Position numbers and translations under genes: made by a program. A model generated the notes under the pieces. It saw only the letters and a program-made list of their open reading frames with translations, did not search any database and had not been told where the DNA came from. From contig NZ_JACHDR010000001.1 in NCBI RefSeq assembly GCF_014201135.1, positions 434,001-498,000 of the forward strand: a DNA stretch of 64,000 nucleotides, in the 5' to 3' direction. The DNA comes from Neomicrococcus aestuarii (lineage in GTDB: Bacteria; Actinomycetota; Actinomycetes; Actinomycetales; Micrococcaceae). This document shows, one piece after another, positions 18,550-27,759 of this stretch (positions are counted from its first letter, which is position 1; each line of letters begins with the position of its first letter).

Positions 18550-19491
18550 ATGAGCGTAGAAAACAGCGATGGAAACGTGGTGGAAGCAATGACGGAGGGC
18601 ACGGCAGAGACGCCGCGAAAGCGGAAAGCGGGTCTGCTGAAGGAGCCTCCTGTCATGGGTCCAACAGGCCGCCCACTCACCACGTTCCCCGAACCTCCGG
18701 TTCTGGAATCCCACGGCCCCGCCCGCGTGATTGCCATGGTGAACCAAAAGGGTGGCGTGGGTAAAACCACCTCCACCATCAACCTGGCCGCTGCGCTTGC
18801 CGAATACGGCCGCAAAGTCTTGCTCGTGGATTTCGATCCTCAGGGTGCACTCTCCGCCGGTTTCGGGACCAACCCGCACGAACTCGATGTCACGGTGTAC
18901 AACGTGCTCATGGATCGCAAAGTGGATATCCGCGATGCCATCTTGGAGACGGACTACGAGAACATCGACATCCTCCCCGCAAACATTGACCTTTCCGCTG
19001 CCGAAGTTCAGCTCGTCAACGAGGTCGCTCGCGAGCAGGTTCTCGCTAGCTCTTTGCGCAAGGTCGCGGACGAATACGACGTCATCCTGATTGACTGCCA
19101 GCCGTCGCTTGGCCTGTTGACGGTGAATGCGTTGACCGCCGCACACGGCGTGATCATCCCGTTGACTGCAGAGTTCTTCGCTTTGCGCGCCGTGGCGCTT
19201 CTGGTTGAGACCATCGAGAAGGTTCAGGATCGTTTGAATCCTGCGCTGCAGATCGATGGCGTGCTGACCACCATGTATGACGCTCGCACGCTGCACTCTC
19301 GCGAAGTGATCGGCCGTTTGGTGGAAGCCTTCGGTGATCAGGTGTTTGAAACCGCCATTAGCCGAACCATCAAGTTCGCCGACGCCAACGTTGCCGCGGA
19401 GCCCATCACCTCCTACGCATCAAACCACTCGGGTGCCGCAGCCTACCGTCAGCTGGCCCGCGAGCTCATTTCGCGCGGCGGCGCTCCCTAA
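18550..19491 (+). CDS. ParA-family ATPase of the scpAB cluster
   Basis: The 313-residue protein is a Walker-type ATPase related to Soj/ParA, with a deviant Walker A motif KGGVGKTT at about residue 68, VDFDPQG, and DCQPSLGLL. A charged N-terminal extension of about 55 residues precedes the ATPase fold, as is usual for the actinobacterial copy beside scpA. It is not next to parB, so it is likely an accessory ParA acting with condensin rather than the main partition ATPase. Nine bases separate it from scpA. Confidence 0.9.
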   Translation: MSVENSDGNVVEAMTEGTAETPRKRKAGLLKEPPVMGPTGRPLTTFPEPPVLESHGPARVIAMVNQKGGVGKTTSTINLAAALAEYGRKVLLVDFDPQGALSAGFGTNPHELDVTVYNVLMDRKVDIRDAILETDYENIDILPANIDLSAAEVQLVNEVAREQVLASSLRKVADEYDVILIDCQPSLGLLTVNALTAAHGVIIPLTAEFFALRAVALLVETIEKVQDRLNPALQIDGVLTTMYDARTLHSREVIGRLVEAFGDQVFETAISRTIKFADANVAAEPITSYASNHSGAAAYRQLARELISRGGAP

Positions 19492-19500
19492 ACTTTCTCG

Positions 19501-20331
19501 ATGACCGCAGCGGAGACACCCAAGGCTCCGGCCTTTAGCGTGTCACTTGAGAATTTTCAGGGTCCTTTTGAGGTACTCCTGAATCTCATTGGCAAGCATG
19601 AACTGGACGTCACCGAGGTGGCGCTGGCCAAAGTCACCGACGAGTTCATGGCCCACATCCGCGCTATGCGCGAACAGTGGGGCGCACGCGTGCTGGATGA
19701 AACCACCGAGTTCCTCGTCATCGCGGCCACCCTCCTGGACATGAAGGCCGCGAGGCTCATTCCCGGCGGTGAGACGGAGAATGATGAGGACGTGGCCGCG
19801 CTCGAAGCGCGCGATCTCCTGTTCGCCCGTCTCTTGCAGTACAAGGCGTTCAAGCTCGCAGCTACTCATATTTCGCGCCGGCTCGAGGCGGAATCCGTGC
19901 GGTTCCCTCGCTCCGTGAGCCTCGAACCCCACTTCGCCGCGTTGTTGCCGGAACTCGTCTGGAAGCTTAGCCTCGAGGATTTTGGGGCACTCGCCCGCAA
20001 GGCACTGGAGCCAAAGCCCGCCGCACCGGATCACGTGTCGCTAGCGCATCTCCACGCGCCACTGGTCAGCGTGAAGGAACAAGCGGCGCTGATCGCGGAC
20101 ATGCTCAAAGGTCAGAAGCCGTTGGCTTTCCGCGAGATCGTTGCGGATGCTGACTCTCTCAGTGTGGTGGTGGGGCGTTTCCTTGCCATTTTGGAGTTGT
20201 TCCGCGAGGGCCTTATTGCATTTGATCAAGCGGCCCCGCTGGGAGATCTTGTGGTCCGCTGGAGCGCGGGCGAAAAAGAGTTTGACGTGAATGCTGTGAC
20301 GGATGAATTTGAGAAGGATCAAAATGAGTGA
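19501..20331 (+). CDS. scpA: Segregation and condensation protein A (kleisin)
   Basis: ScpA is the kleisin that bridges the SMC ATPase heads in bacterial condensin. The 276-residue protein has the conserved N-terminal SLENFQGPFEVLLNLIGKHELDVTEV, the EFLVIAATLLDMKAARLIP helix, and a C-terminal winged-helix region with the VVGRFLAILELFREGLIAFDQ stretch. Its stop overlaps the scpB start by 8 bases. It lies in the common actinobacterial order parA-scpA-scpB-rluB. Confidence 0.95.
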   Translation: MTAAETPKAPAFSVSLENFQGPFEVLLNLIGKHELDVTEVALAKVTDEFMAHIRAMREQWGARVLDETTEFLVIAATLLDMKAARLIPGGETENDEDVAALEARDLLFARLLQYKAFKLAATHISRRLEAESVRFPRSVSLEPHFAALLPELVWKLSLEDFGALARKALEPKPAAPDHVSLAHLHAPLVSVKEQAALIADMLKGQKPLAFREIVADADSLSVVVGRFLAILELFREGLIAFDQAAPLGDLVVRWSAGEKEFDVNAVTDEFEKDQNE

Positions 20332-20878
20332 GCTCACCCCCGCCCTCGAGGCGATCCTCATGGTCACTGACGTTCCCGTGACGGTGCAACGTTTCGCCGA
20401 AGTGCTCGAAGTCTCCTCCGAGGAGATTGAAGACGCACTGCGCACCCTGGTCCAGGACTATGAGGGCCGCGGATTTGAGCTGCGTGAGGTTGCTGGCGGT
20501 TGGCGCATTTTCTCTCGCCCACAGTTCGGCGACCTGGTTGGAAAGTTCGTTTTGGAGGGCCAAACCAGCCGTTTGACGCAGGCCGCCTTGGAGACGCTTG
20601 CTATCGTGGCATATAGACAACCAGTAAGCAGGAGCCGCGTCGCCGCGATTCGTGGCGTCAACGTGGATTCAGTGGTGAGAACTCTCGTAACACGAGGTTT
20701 AATCACCGAATCAGGGGTAGATCCTGAGAGCGGCGCCACGTTATATCAAACAACTCCCGCTTTTCTGGAAAGATTAGGTATTAGCAGTATTTCCGAGTTG
20801 CCACCCATTTCACCGCTATTGCCGGGCATTGACGCACTCGACGAATTCGAAGACAACCCCGAAGGACAATTTTCATGA
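20324..20878 (+). CDS. scpB: Segregation and condensation protein B
   Basis: ScpB dimers bind ScpA and stabilise the SMC complex. The 184-residue protein has tandem winged helices, with EAILMVTDVPVTVQRFAEVL at the start and TQAALETLAIVAYRQPVSRSRVAAIRGVNVDSVVRTL in the middle, a family hallmark. The ATG at 20324 was chosen because the upstream part of the frame is not family-like and lies inside scpA. The stop overlaps the rluB start as ATGA. Confidence 0.95.
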   Translation: MSELTPALEAILMVTDVPVTVQRFAEVLEVSSEEIEDALRTLVQDYEGRGFELREVAGGWRIFSRPQFGDLVGKFVLEGQTSRLTQAALETLAIVAYRQPVSRSRVAAIRGVNVDSVVRTLVTRGLITESGVDPESGATLYQTTPAFLERLGISSISELPPISPLLPGIDALDEFEDNPEGQFS

Positions 20879-21882
20879 GCCAAGGAGCACGCTCCAATCC
20901 CTCTTCCGGTCAAGGACGCGGACAAAGAGGTCAAGGAGCTGGTCAAGGATTCGGCAAGGGTGGCGCTAAGGGTGCTAAGGGCGGCAGCAAGTCGGGCGCA
21001 GGACGCTCCTCTGCTGGTCGTCCCAAGGGCCCGGTAGCGTTCGGCAAGGAACGTTTTGGACGCAACTTGGGTCCAGCAACCACCCCGAACACCCCGAATG
21101 CCAAGCGCCCGGTGCGCAAGACGGAGCCAAACTGGGATTCCCGCACGGATTCCGCTGATGGCGTCCGCTTGCAGAAGGTGTTGGCAAACGCCGGTGTGGC
21201 TAGCCGCCGCCAGTGTGAAGAGATCATTGCCGCAGGCCGCGTTGAGGTCAACGGCGAGATCGTGGTGGAGCTTGGCACCAAGGTGAACCCGGAGACGGAC
21301 GCCATTCACGTTGATGGCATGCGCATTCAGCTCAACGAGCGCTTGAGCTACTACGCGTTCAACAAGCCCAAGGGCGTGGTGTCCTCTATGGGCGACCCCG
21401 AGGGCCGTCCTTCCATTCTGGATTACCTCAAGCCGCAGCAGGCTGAGCGTCTCTTCCACGTGGGTCGTCTAGATCAGAACACTGAAGGTCTGTTGTTGCT
21501 GACCAACGATGGTGAGCTGGCAAACCGTCTCACGCACCCCTCTTACGAGGTTCCTAAGACGTACTTGGTGCAGTGCAAGGGCCCCATGGGTCCTGGTATT
21601 GGCAAGCAGTTGCGCGAGGGCATTGAACTTGAAGACGGTTTCGCGCAGGTGGATTCCTTCAAGCTCGTTGACTCAAGCCCGGGCAAGGTCCTGTGCGAGG
21701 TCGTTTTGCACTCGGGCAAGAACCGTATTGTTCGCCGTATGTTCGACGCCGTGGGCCACCCGGTAGTCCGCTTGGTTCGCTTGCAGGTGGGCCCCATTGG
21801 ACTGGGCAACACGAAGGTGGGCAACGTGCGTTTGTTGGGACCACAGGAAGTCGGCCACTTGTTGGCCTCCGTGGGGTTGTAA
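20875..21882 (+). CDS. rluB: Pseudouridine synthase (RluB/RsuA family)
   Basis: The enzyme converts a specific uridine of 23S rRNA to pseudouridine. The 335-residue protein has a Gly/Lys/Ser-rich basic N-terminal extension of about 95 residues, an S4 RNA-binding domain (RLQKVLANAGVASRRQCEEII), and the catalytic domain with the active-site aspartate in VGRLDQNTEGLLLLTNDG. RsuA-type specificity for 16S rRNA is possible, but the scpB-linked copy in Gram-positives is usually RluB. Its start overlaps scpB. Confidence 0.9.
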   Translation: MSQGARSNPSSGQGRGQRGQGAGQGFGKGGAKGAKGGSKSGAGRSSAGRPKGPVAFGKERFGRNLGPATTPNTPNAKRPVRKTEPNWDSRTDSADGVRLQKVLANAGVASRRQCEEIIAAGRVEVNGEIVVELGTKVNPETDAIHVDGMRIQLNERLSYYAFNKPKGVVSSMGDPEGRPSILDYLKPQQAERLFHVGRLDQNTEGLLLLTNDGELANRLTHPSYEVPKTYLVQCKGPMGPGIGKQLREGIELEDGFAQVDSFKLVDSSPGKVLCEVVLHSGKNRIVRRMFDAVGHPVVRLVRLQVGPIGLGNTKVGNVRLLGPQEVGHLLASVGL

Positions 21883-21889
21883 GCCGGCA

Positions 21890-23032
21890 GTGAGCGAAGT
21901 ATTCAAGGACGACGACGCCGCCGCCACTTCCGCAGCAACCTACCTGGTGGGACCCATCCTCGTGGTGGGAACGGGCCTGTTGGGTGCGAGCGTGGGCTTG
22001 GGCCTGACTCGAGCTGGACTTGAGGTGTACCTTCAGGATCCTTCTCCGAGCGCTCAGCAGATTGCTCAAGATGTGGGAGCCGGACGCATTCTTCCCGTGG
22101 GGGAGAAACTGTCGCCGGAGCTCGTGGTGTGTGCGGCCCCGCCTGATGTGACCGCTCGTGTGGTTTCTCAAGCGCTTCGGGATTACCCGCACGCGGTGGT
22201 GGTTGATATCGCTTCGGTGAAATCCAGCATCTTGAATCAACTGCTCGCGGATCCTCAGCTCACGTCGGAGCAGTTGTCCCGATACGTGGGGACGCACCCG
22301 ATGTCCGGACGTGAAAAGTCTGGCCCGGCTGCCGCCCGCGGCGAGCTCTTTGTGGCGAACCCTTGGGTGATTACGGCGCACGACGGCGCGAGCGAACGTG
22401 CGATTCGCACCGCTCGGTCCTTGGTTGCTGATTTGGGCGGAGTGCCCACAGCAATGGATCCGCTCAGTCACGACCACGCCGTGGCGCTAGTTTCCCACAT
22501 GCCGCAGATTACTGCTTCGTTGTTGGCGAGCCGCTTGCTCAATGCGGAGTCCTCACAATTGGCGCTCGCCGGAAACGGTTTGCGTGACACCACGCGTATC
22601 GCAGCAAGCGATCCGCGCTTGTGGATTCAAATCTTGGCGCACAATGCACCGCAGATCGTCGGCCACCTCGAGGGCATGCAAGAGGACATCGATCGACTGA
22701 TCAGCACGCTCAAGGATCCATCCGCCGATGGTGCGCTGTTGGATTTGGCTGAGCTGTTCGGTGAGGGCAACGCGGGCCATGCTCGGATTCCGGGCAAGCA
22801 CGGCGCGCCTCCGCAGTCCTTCGCTGTGGTCACCGTCCTGGTGGATGACACCCCGGGCCAGATCGCGCGTTTGCTCAAAGATGTGGGCGACGCCAACATC
22901 AACCTTGAAGACTTGCGCATGGATCACGCCAACGGCCGGCCTGTGGGCATGGTCGAGATTTCGGTGCTTCCAGGCAAGGAAGCCGAACTCGAACAGGTTT
23001 TGCAGAATTTGAAGTGGAGAGTGGTCAAGTAA
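21890..23032 (+). CDS. tyrA: Prephenate dehydrogenase
   Basis: TyrA oxidises prephenate to 4-hydroxyphenylpyruvate for tyrosine synthesis. The 380-residue protein has an N-terminal Rossmann motif GTGLLGASVGLGL, the substrate region with GTHPMSGREKSGP, the helical dimer domain with DPLSHDHAVALVSHMPQ, and a C-terminal ACT-like domain (AVVTVLVDDTPGQIARLLKDVGDANINLEDL), which suggests feedback control by an aromatic amino acid. I chose GTG 21890, seven bases after the rluB stop; the open frame starts earlier only inside rluB. Its stop overlaps the cmk start (TAATG). Confidence 0.92.
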   Translation: MSEVFKDDDAAATSAATYLVGPILVVGTGLLGASVGLGLTRAGLEVYLQDPSPSAQQIAQDVGAGRILPVGEKLSPELVVCAAPPDVTARVVSQALRDYPHAVVVDIASVKSSILNQLLADPQLTSEQLSRYVGTHPMSGREKSGPAAARGELFVANPWVITAHDGASERAIRTARSLVADLGGVPTAMDPLSHDHAVALVSHMPQITASLLASRLLNAESSQLALAGNGLRDTTRIAASDPRLWIQILAHNAPQIVGHLEGMQEDIDRLISTLKDPSADGALLDLAELFGEGNAGHARIPGKHGAPPQSFAVVTVLVDDTPGQIARLLKDVGDANINLEDLRMDHANGRPVGMVEISVLPGKEAELEQVLQNLKWRVVK

Positions 23033-23769
23033 TGGTGGACATCGCAGATCCCGCCGCCCGGGAGTCCTTGGTCGTTGCCATCGATGGCCCGTCAGGCTCG
23101 GGTAAGTCCTCTGTCTCTAAGGAGACCGCCCGCCAACTCCACGCGCAGTACTTGGACACAGGTGCCATGTACCGGGCTGCTACGTGGTGGTGCTTGGATC
23201 AAGCAATCGATCTGGACGACAAGGACCTGGTGCTCGGCACCGTTCTTGACGGACAGCTCGAGTTTTCCACGAGTCCGGACCAAGAGTTTGTTCGCGTCAA
23301 CGGCATCGACGTGACCGAGGACATCCGTACCGAGCGGGTAAGCCAGGCCGTTTCCGCCGTGGCAAGCATCCAGCCGGTGCGCGATCACTTGATCGCACTG
23401 CAACGCTCCATCATTGAGGCCGCACCGCGCATCGTTGCTGAAGGTCGTGACATCACCACCGTGGTGGCTCCAGATGCCAACGCGCGGATCCTGCTGACCG
23501 CCAGCGAAGAGGCCCGCTTGGCTCGTCGCGGACTGCAATTATCAGCAACCGCAACGCCAATGGCGGAAGGTGCGCAAGCGTCGTCGTACTCGAAAGAAAC
23601 GCTCAAGCAGATCGTGACCGAGCGCGACAAAAAGGACTCCGCAACCACGAGTTTTACGGAAGCCGCGGACGGTGTGGACACGGTGGATTCCACCGAACTA
23701 GATTTTGCTCAGACGGTGGACGCGGTGTTGGCATCGGTCGCGCGCCAAGTTACCGCCAAAAACCGATAG
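23032..23769 (+). CDS. cmk: Cytidylate kinase
   Basis: Cmk phosphorylates CMP and dCMP with ATP. The 245-residue protein has the P-loop GPSGSGKSS, the YLDTGAMYRAATW CMP-binding segment, and the EGRDITTVVAPDANARILLTAS stretch. The ATG at 23032 overlaps the tyrA stop; a GTG three bases later is possible. About 100 bases separate it from der. Confidence 0.94.
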   Translation: MVDIADPAARESLVVAIDGPSGSGKSSVSKETARQLHAQYLDTGAMYRAATWWCLDQAIDLDDKDLVLGTVLDGQLEFSTSPDQEFVRVNGIDVTEDIRTERVSQAVSAVASIQPVRDHLIALQRSIIEAAPRIVAEGRDITTVVAPDANARILLTASEEARLARRGLQLSATATPMAEGAQASSYSKETLKQIVTERDKKDSATTSFTEAADGVDTVDSTELDFAQTVDAVLASVARQVTAKNR

Positions 23770-23870
23770 ACTAGAAGGTCTGTTCACTGGACGGCCAACC
23801 CGTGCTGCCCTGTTTGATGACAGAGCACGAACAGTATTGACAACCCTTTCCGAAATTTGAAGGACACCCA

Positions 23871-25406
23871 ATGACCGACTCGACGTTCCACGACGCGCCT
23901 GGCGAGGAGTATGTCCCGGAAGGGGATGACAAGCTCGCGGAGCGCCTCGACGCGATTTCCGAAGAAGAAGCCAATCTCCGCGCGGAATCCCTCCGCGCTG
24001 GGCTTGAAGACTACGAACTAGAAGACGAAGACGCCCGCCTCCTGTTGGCTGCGGCCAATGATGACTTCGTTGAAGAGGACGAAGTCATCCCTCCCGTGGT
24101 CGCCATTCTTGGCCGCCCGAACGTGGGCAAGTCATCCCTCGTCAACCGTATTTTGGGCCGCCGCGAAGCCGTGGTGGAAGACGTCCCTGGCGTCACCCGC
24201 GACCGCGTCACCTACCAAGCTGAGTGGGCTGGTCGCGAATTTACGATCGTTGACACCGGTGGCTGGGAGCACGATGCCAAGGGCATCCACGCTCGCGTTG
24301 CTGAGCAGGCTGAAATTGCCGCTGACCTTGCAGATGTTGTGGTGTTCGTTGTTGACGCCGCCGTGGGTCCAACGGCTACCGATGAAGGCGTCGTGAAGTT
24401 GCTGCGCCGCATCAAGAAGCCCGTGTTCTTGATCGCCAACAAGATTGACGATTTCAACCAAGAGCCAGAAGCCGCCGCGCTGTGGTCCTTGGGCATGGGC
24501 AAGCCGTACCCGGTTTCTGCGATTCACGGTCGCGGTGTGGCTGACTTCCTTGATGACCTCATGGAGAAGCTGCCCGAGCACTCCGCTTACGGTGGCATGA
24601 TCCCTTCCGGCGGACCGCGTCGCGTTGCGTTGATTGGCCGCCCGAACGTGGGCAAGTCCTCGCTGCTGAACAAGCTTGCTGGTTCCGAACGCGTGGTGGT
24701 TGATAACCTCGCCGGCACCACTCGTGACCCTGTGGATGAGCTCATTGAGCTCGGTGGCCGCGTCTGGCGTTTCGTGGATACCGCTGGTATTCGCCGCCGT
24801 CAGCACATGGCTCAGGGCGCTGACTACTACGCGTCCTTGCGCACCCAGGCAGCTCTCGAAAAGGCTGAAGTCGCTGTCATTTTGTTGGCCGTTGACGAAC
24901 GCCTGTCCGAGCAGGACATTCGTATCCTGAACACCGCTATCGAAGCCGGACGCGCTATTGTCCTGGCCTTCAACAAGTGGGACCTCATGGATGAGGACCG
25001 CCGACGCTACCTCGAGCGCGAGATCGAACAGGATCTGGCACACGTTGAGTGGGCGCCGCGCGTAAACATCTCGGCGAAGACCGGCTGGCACAAGGACCGC
25101 TTGGTTCCTGCTCTGGACACCGCTCTTGAGTCGTGGGACAAGCGCATCTCCACCGGTAAGCTCAACGCATTCCTCGGTGAGCTCGTTGCCGCTAACCCGC
25201 ACCCAGTGCGTGGCGGTAAGCAGCCTCGAATCCTCTTCGCGACGCAGGTTTCGGCACGCCCGCCGCGCTTCGTGCTGTTCACGACCGGCTTCTTGGATCC
25301 GGGGTACCGCCGCTTCATCACGCGTCGTCTGCGCGAAACCTTCGGCTTCGAAGGCACGCCGATCGAAGTGTCGATGCGCGTTCGTGAGAAGCGCTCACGT
25401 AAGTAG
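23871..25406 (+). CDS. der: Ribosome-associated GTPase Der (EngA)
   Basis: Der is an essential GTPase for maturation of the large ribosomal subunit. The 511-residue protein has two tandem G domains, each with [11 protein letters not shown]: the first near residue 85 with DTGGWE, the second near 258 with DTAGIRRR, followed by NKxD motifs (NKIDDF, NKWDLM), and a C-terminal KH-like domain. The acidic N-terminal extension of about 70 residues is usual in actinobacteria. A long hairpin terminator follows. Confidence 0.96.
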   Translation: MTDSTFHDAPGEEYVPEGDDKLAERLDAISEEEANLRAESLRAGLEDYELEDEDARLLLAAANDDFVEEDEVIPPVVAILGRPNVGKSSLVNRILGRREAVVEDVPGVTRDRVTYQAEWAGREFTIVDTGGWEHDAKGIHARVAEQAEIAADLADVVVFVVDAAVGPTATDEGVVKLLRRIKKPVFLIANKIDDFNQEPEAAALWSLGMGKPYPVSAIHGRGVADFLDDLMEKLPEHSAYGGMIPSGGPRRVALIGRPNVGKSSLLNKLAGSERVVVDNLAGTTRDPVDELIELGGRVWRFVDTAGIRRRQHMAQGADYYASLRTQAALEKAEVAVILLAVDERLSEQDIRILNTAIEAGRAIVLAFNKWDLMDEDRRRYLEREIEQDLAHVEWAPRVNISAKTGWHKDRLVPALDTALESWDKRISTGKLNAFLGELVAANPHPVRGGKQPRILFATQVSARPPRFVLFTTGFLDPGYRRFITRRLRETFGFEGTPIEVSMRVREKRSRK

Positions 25407-25430
25407 TTTGTTCCGCAAGTAATAGTGCTT

Positions 25431-25486
25431 ACGCAAGCGGGCGTCGTCGTACCTGAAAAAGTACGACGACGCCCGCTTGCGTTTTC
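25431..25486. terminator. 22-bp perfect hairpin terminator after der
   Basis: Arms 25431-25452 and 25461-25482 pair perfectly over 22 bases with an 8-base loop, followed by TTTT. The stem contains GTACGACGACGC. It serves der and probably the convergent membrane-protein gene at 25542. Confidence 0.88.
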
Positions 25487-25541
25487 CCCGCTTCTGCGGT
25501 GGCGCCGGGCTTGAGAAGGCGGCGCTTGGGAATGTAGCGCC

Positions 25542-26708
25542 CTAGATTTCCGCAACCGCCGGCTGGTTCCGGAAGTGACCCACCATCATCAAGATGGCGC
25601 CGAGCAGCGTCCACGCGGTGGGCACCCACAGCGAGAATGACGTATCAGCCGCGGGGAAGTAGGAGAGGTCGCGCACCAAGGTTCCGTTGGCGCCTGGAAC
25701 CAAGTATTGGCCCACGCTTCCCCAGAGGCCGGGCAGGAATTCGAGCGGTTGCTGCAACGATGACAACGGGTTGCCCACGAAGATGGTGATGATGGCGCCC
25801 ACCAAAATACCCAAGCGGCCAATGAGCGAATTCAAGCCTACAATCGTGGCGGCTGTTGCCACCGTACCGAAAGTGATGGCAGCAGCATTCGCGATGAAAT
25901 CGCCTTGCAAGATGTGGAACCAACCCTGCAAGATTCCTGCGATACCTAAACCGGCAAGAATTCCGTAGCCAGCGATGGCGGCCAGACGACGCCACGTGCC
26001 CGAGACGAACAGCGAGATCATCGCTCCGCCCTCCATGCCGCCCGTCGCCAAGGGGAGTCCGGACACGGCAAGGCCTGCGCCGCGCGATTCCGTTTCGGCA
26101 AGAGGAACAACATCCGTGATCGTGACGTTCGTAGCCTGCGCGACGTCGCTGGGAATGCTCCCCGTCTCAAGCGTCGAACCTGCAGCGCTGGCCTTGAGAG
26201 CGGCCTCCATCTGTGCCAGAGCCGCACCCTGTAAGGACAAACGCAGCCCCGTACCAATCTGAGTCAGGGTTGCTGCCGCTGCCGGAGCGCTCGCGCTTGC
26301 GGTCAGCACCTCGGGGGAGTCGCCCAAGATGATGGTGCCGTAAAGGTCGCGCTCTTGAATAAGGCTGACGGCTTCTTCACGCGAGGCGACAGTGTGGAGT
26401 TCCAGCGCATCGTTGGTATCGAGTGCCTCGATCTGTGCGATCTGCTCCGCGCTACCCACTGCGCCAACGGGCAAATGCTGGACCTTGGAGGTCACGCTGG
26501 GCCAGGCGAAAGCCAGAAGAACAATGCAGACAACCGCTGCTGCAATGAGCGCGGTTCGCGCGACGTGGACCCACGAGGTGTGCTTGCCAACCAAGGGAGT
26601 CTTTTGGTGGCCGCTGTTTTCTTCGCGGGCGGTGCTTTCCGTGGCGTGTTCAGCGGTGGCTGTGGATGCGGGCGCCGCGTGCTCTGAGGCAGGGTCGAGT
26701 TGGGTCAT
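25542..26708 (-). CDS. Multi-pass membrane protein with external loop domain (ABC-2/YhgE-like)
   Basis: The 388-residue protein has a hydrophilic N-terminus, one membrane helix near residues 50-70 (TALIAAAVVCIVLLAFAWP), an extracytoplasmic domain of about 150 residues, then about five closely spaced helices to the C-terminus. This one-plus-five layout with a large loop after the first helix is like YhgE and ABC-2-type permease proteins. No ATPase is encoded nearby. It is transcribed divergently from a TetR regulator across a 12-bp palindrome, an arrangement typical of drug-responsive exporters. The transport role is inferred. Confidence 0.6.
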   Translation of the reverse strand: MTQLDPASEHAAPASTATAEHATESTAREENSGHQKTPLVGKHTSWVHVARTALIAAAVVCIVLLAFAWPSVTSKVQHLPVGAVGSAEQIAQIEALDTNDALELHTVASREEAVSLIQERDLYGTIILGDSPEVLTASASAPAAAATLTQIGTGLRLSLQGAALAQMEAALKASAAGSTLETGSIPSDVAQATNVTITDVVPLAETESRGAGLAVSGLPLATGGMEGGAMISLFVSGTWRRLAAIAGYGILAGLGIAGILQGWFHILQGDFIANAAAITFGTVATAATIVGLNSLIGRLGILVGAIITIFVGNPLSSLQQPLEFLPGLWGSVGQYLVPGANGTLVRDLSYFPAADTSFSLWVPTAWTLLGAILMMVGHFRNQPAVAEI

Positions 26709-26732
26709 GGTTCTCCTGGAAATACTAAAAAG

Positions 26733-26744
26733 GAACGATCGTTC
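26733..26744. promoter_or_regulatory. Palindromic TetR operator GAACGATCGTTC
   Basis: A perfect 12-bp palindrome lies in the 39-base gap between the divergent starts at 26708 and 26748. Its position overlapping both promoters suggests that the TetR protein represses itself and the membrane gene. Confidence 0.7.
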
Positions 26745-26747
26745 TTT

Positions 26748-27413
26748 ATGAGCATCACAGAAGAATCCAAATCAAGAATGAATGTTCTGGTTCTTGTACG
26801 CTGGGGGATGCCTAAAGTTACCGAGGAACACAAAGCAGCCATGCGCTTGCGGATTCAACAAGCCGCTTTCGCCTGCGTGGCGCGAAAAGGTTTCTCATCC
26901 GTCTCCATGGCGGACATCATTGCCGAGGCAGGGCTTTCCGCCGGGGCCGTGTACCTCTACTACAAGAACAAAGAAGCTCTTGTAGTAGACGTGGGCCGTG
27001 CTGTTCTGGATATCAAGCTAGCCGTCATTGGAAGCTCATCACAGCAGACCCCTGTGCCGCCGCCGTCCCAACTGATCCCCGCGCTCTTCCGCGAACTCCT
27101 CAGCAGTGGCTCCTACCCAAACATGGCCGTCCAAGTGTGGGGTGAGGCGATCCATAACGAGACTCTGAAGTCACTTGCCAGCAGCATTTTCACGGAGCTC
27201 GGCGACTATCTGGTGAATTACTACCGCCACTATTTGTCATCCGAACGCGGCCTCGACAGTGACACCGCGGACGCTCGCGCACGTTCAATTGTTCCCGCGA
27301 CCATCGGGATGATTCAGGGGATGCCATTGAGCGTTGCGCTCCAAGTCCGTGAATCCGTAGATCACTACATCAGTAGCGTTCAAGATGTACTGAAATTGAT
27401 GGAAGCTCGGTAG
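26748..27413 (+). CDS. TetR-family transcriptional regulator
   Basis: The N-terminal DNA-binding domain carries RIQQAAFACVARKGFSSVSMADIIAEAGLSAGAVYLYYKNKEAL, the classic TetR helix-turn-helix; the rest is a helical ligand-binding domain. The ATG at 26748 gives 221 residues; an ATG at 26778 or the methionine before PKVTEEHK could be the true start, since most family members begin just before that point. It is autoregulated if the palindrome at 26733 is its operator. The ligand is unknown. Confidence 0.88.
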   Translation: MSITEESKSRMNVLVLVRWGMPKVTEEHKAAMRLRIQQAAFACVARKGFSSVSMADIIAEAGLSAGAVYLYYKNKEALVVDVGRAVLDIKLAVIGSSSQQTPVPPPSQLIPALFRELLSSGSYPNMAVQVWGEAIHNETLKSLASSIFTELGDYLVNYYRHYLSSERGLDSDTADARARSIVPATIGMIQGMPLSVALQVRESVDHYISSVQDVLKLMEAR

Positions 27414-27505
27414 TTCTTAGGCGCGCGCCAATTCGCGAAGTCAGCGCTCTTTGGATAGTATTATCAGGTTGTTTGGCGAGGAATTGCAGAATTTCTAACC
27501 GACAT

Positions 27506-27575
27506 CGGGCTATGGCGCAGTTTGGTAGCGCGCTTGACTGGGGGTTAAGGGGTTTACCCCTCCCGGACGGCCCGA
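27506..27575 (+). pseudogene. 5' half of split native tRNA-Pro(GGG), left island junction
   Basis: Bases 27506-27545 form the 5' acceptor strand CGGGCTA, a perfectly paired D-arm, the 5' anticodon stem CTTGA and loop CTGGGGG with anticodon GGG. After the loop the sequence departs from a tRNA: there is no T-arm TTC, only GGCCCGA near 27569-27575 still resembling an acceptor 3' end. The missing 3' half lies at 47446-47480. This copy cannot form a normal tRNA by itself. Confidence 0.85.
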
Positions 27576-27596
27576 ATAACTGAAAATTGAATGCCA

Positions 27597-27670
27597 CGGG
27601 CTGTGGCGCAGCTTGGTAGCGCACCTGACTGGGGGTCAGGGGGTCGCAGGTTCAAATCCTGTCAGCCCGA
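27597..27670 (+). tRNA. tRNA-Pro(GGG), intact island copy
   Basis: The 74-base gene has acceptor stem CGGGCTG/CAGCCCG, D-arm GCGC/GCGC, anticodon stem CCTGA/TCAGG with loop CTGGGGG (anticodon GGG), T-arm GCAGG-TTCAAAT-CCTGT, and discriminator A. CCA is not encoded, unlike the native 3' half at 47481. It lies just inside the island and presumably replaces the split native gene. Confidence 0.95.
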
Positions 27671-27678
27671 CAGAGAAG

Positions 27679-27710
27679 CCCTGATGAGAAGCTATTTTCA
27701 TCAGGGTTTT
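27679..27710 (+). terminator. Terminator of the island tRNA-Pro
   Basis: A 9-bp stem (CCCTGATGA at 27679-27687 with 27698-27706) is followed by TTTTGTTGTTT. Confidence 0.8.
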
Positions 27711-27731
27711 GTTGTTTCCTGAGGCGGTTTT

Positions 27732-27744
27732 TTCTGGTCCCCTT
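27732..27744. repeat. 13-base inverted repeat, left copy
   Basis: TTCTGGTCCCCTT is the exact reverse complement of 47336-47348 near the other end of the island. Placement close to both junctions suggests a recombinase arm site, though chance cannot be excluded. Confidence 0.45.
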
Positions 27745-27759
27745 CTGGGTTATAGGACA

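Noticed and set aside
18457-19296. Minus-strand frame opposite parA
   Set aside because: ParA has intact Walker motifs on the plus strand; the antisense frame lacks any.
24132-25202. 356-codon minus-strand frame across der
   Set aside because: It is the antisense shadow of the two G domains, caused by codon bias at high GC.
27538-27575. Left tRNA-Pro copy as a functional second tRNA gene
   Set aside because: It lacks a T-arm; only its 5' half is tRNA and it pairs with the fragment at 47446-47480.
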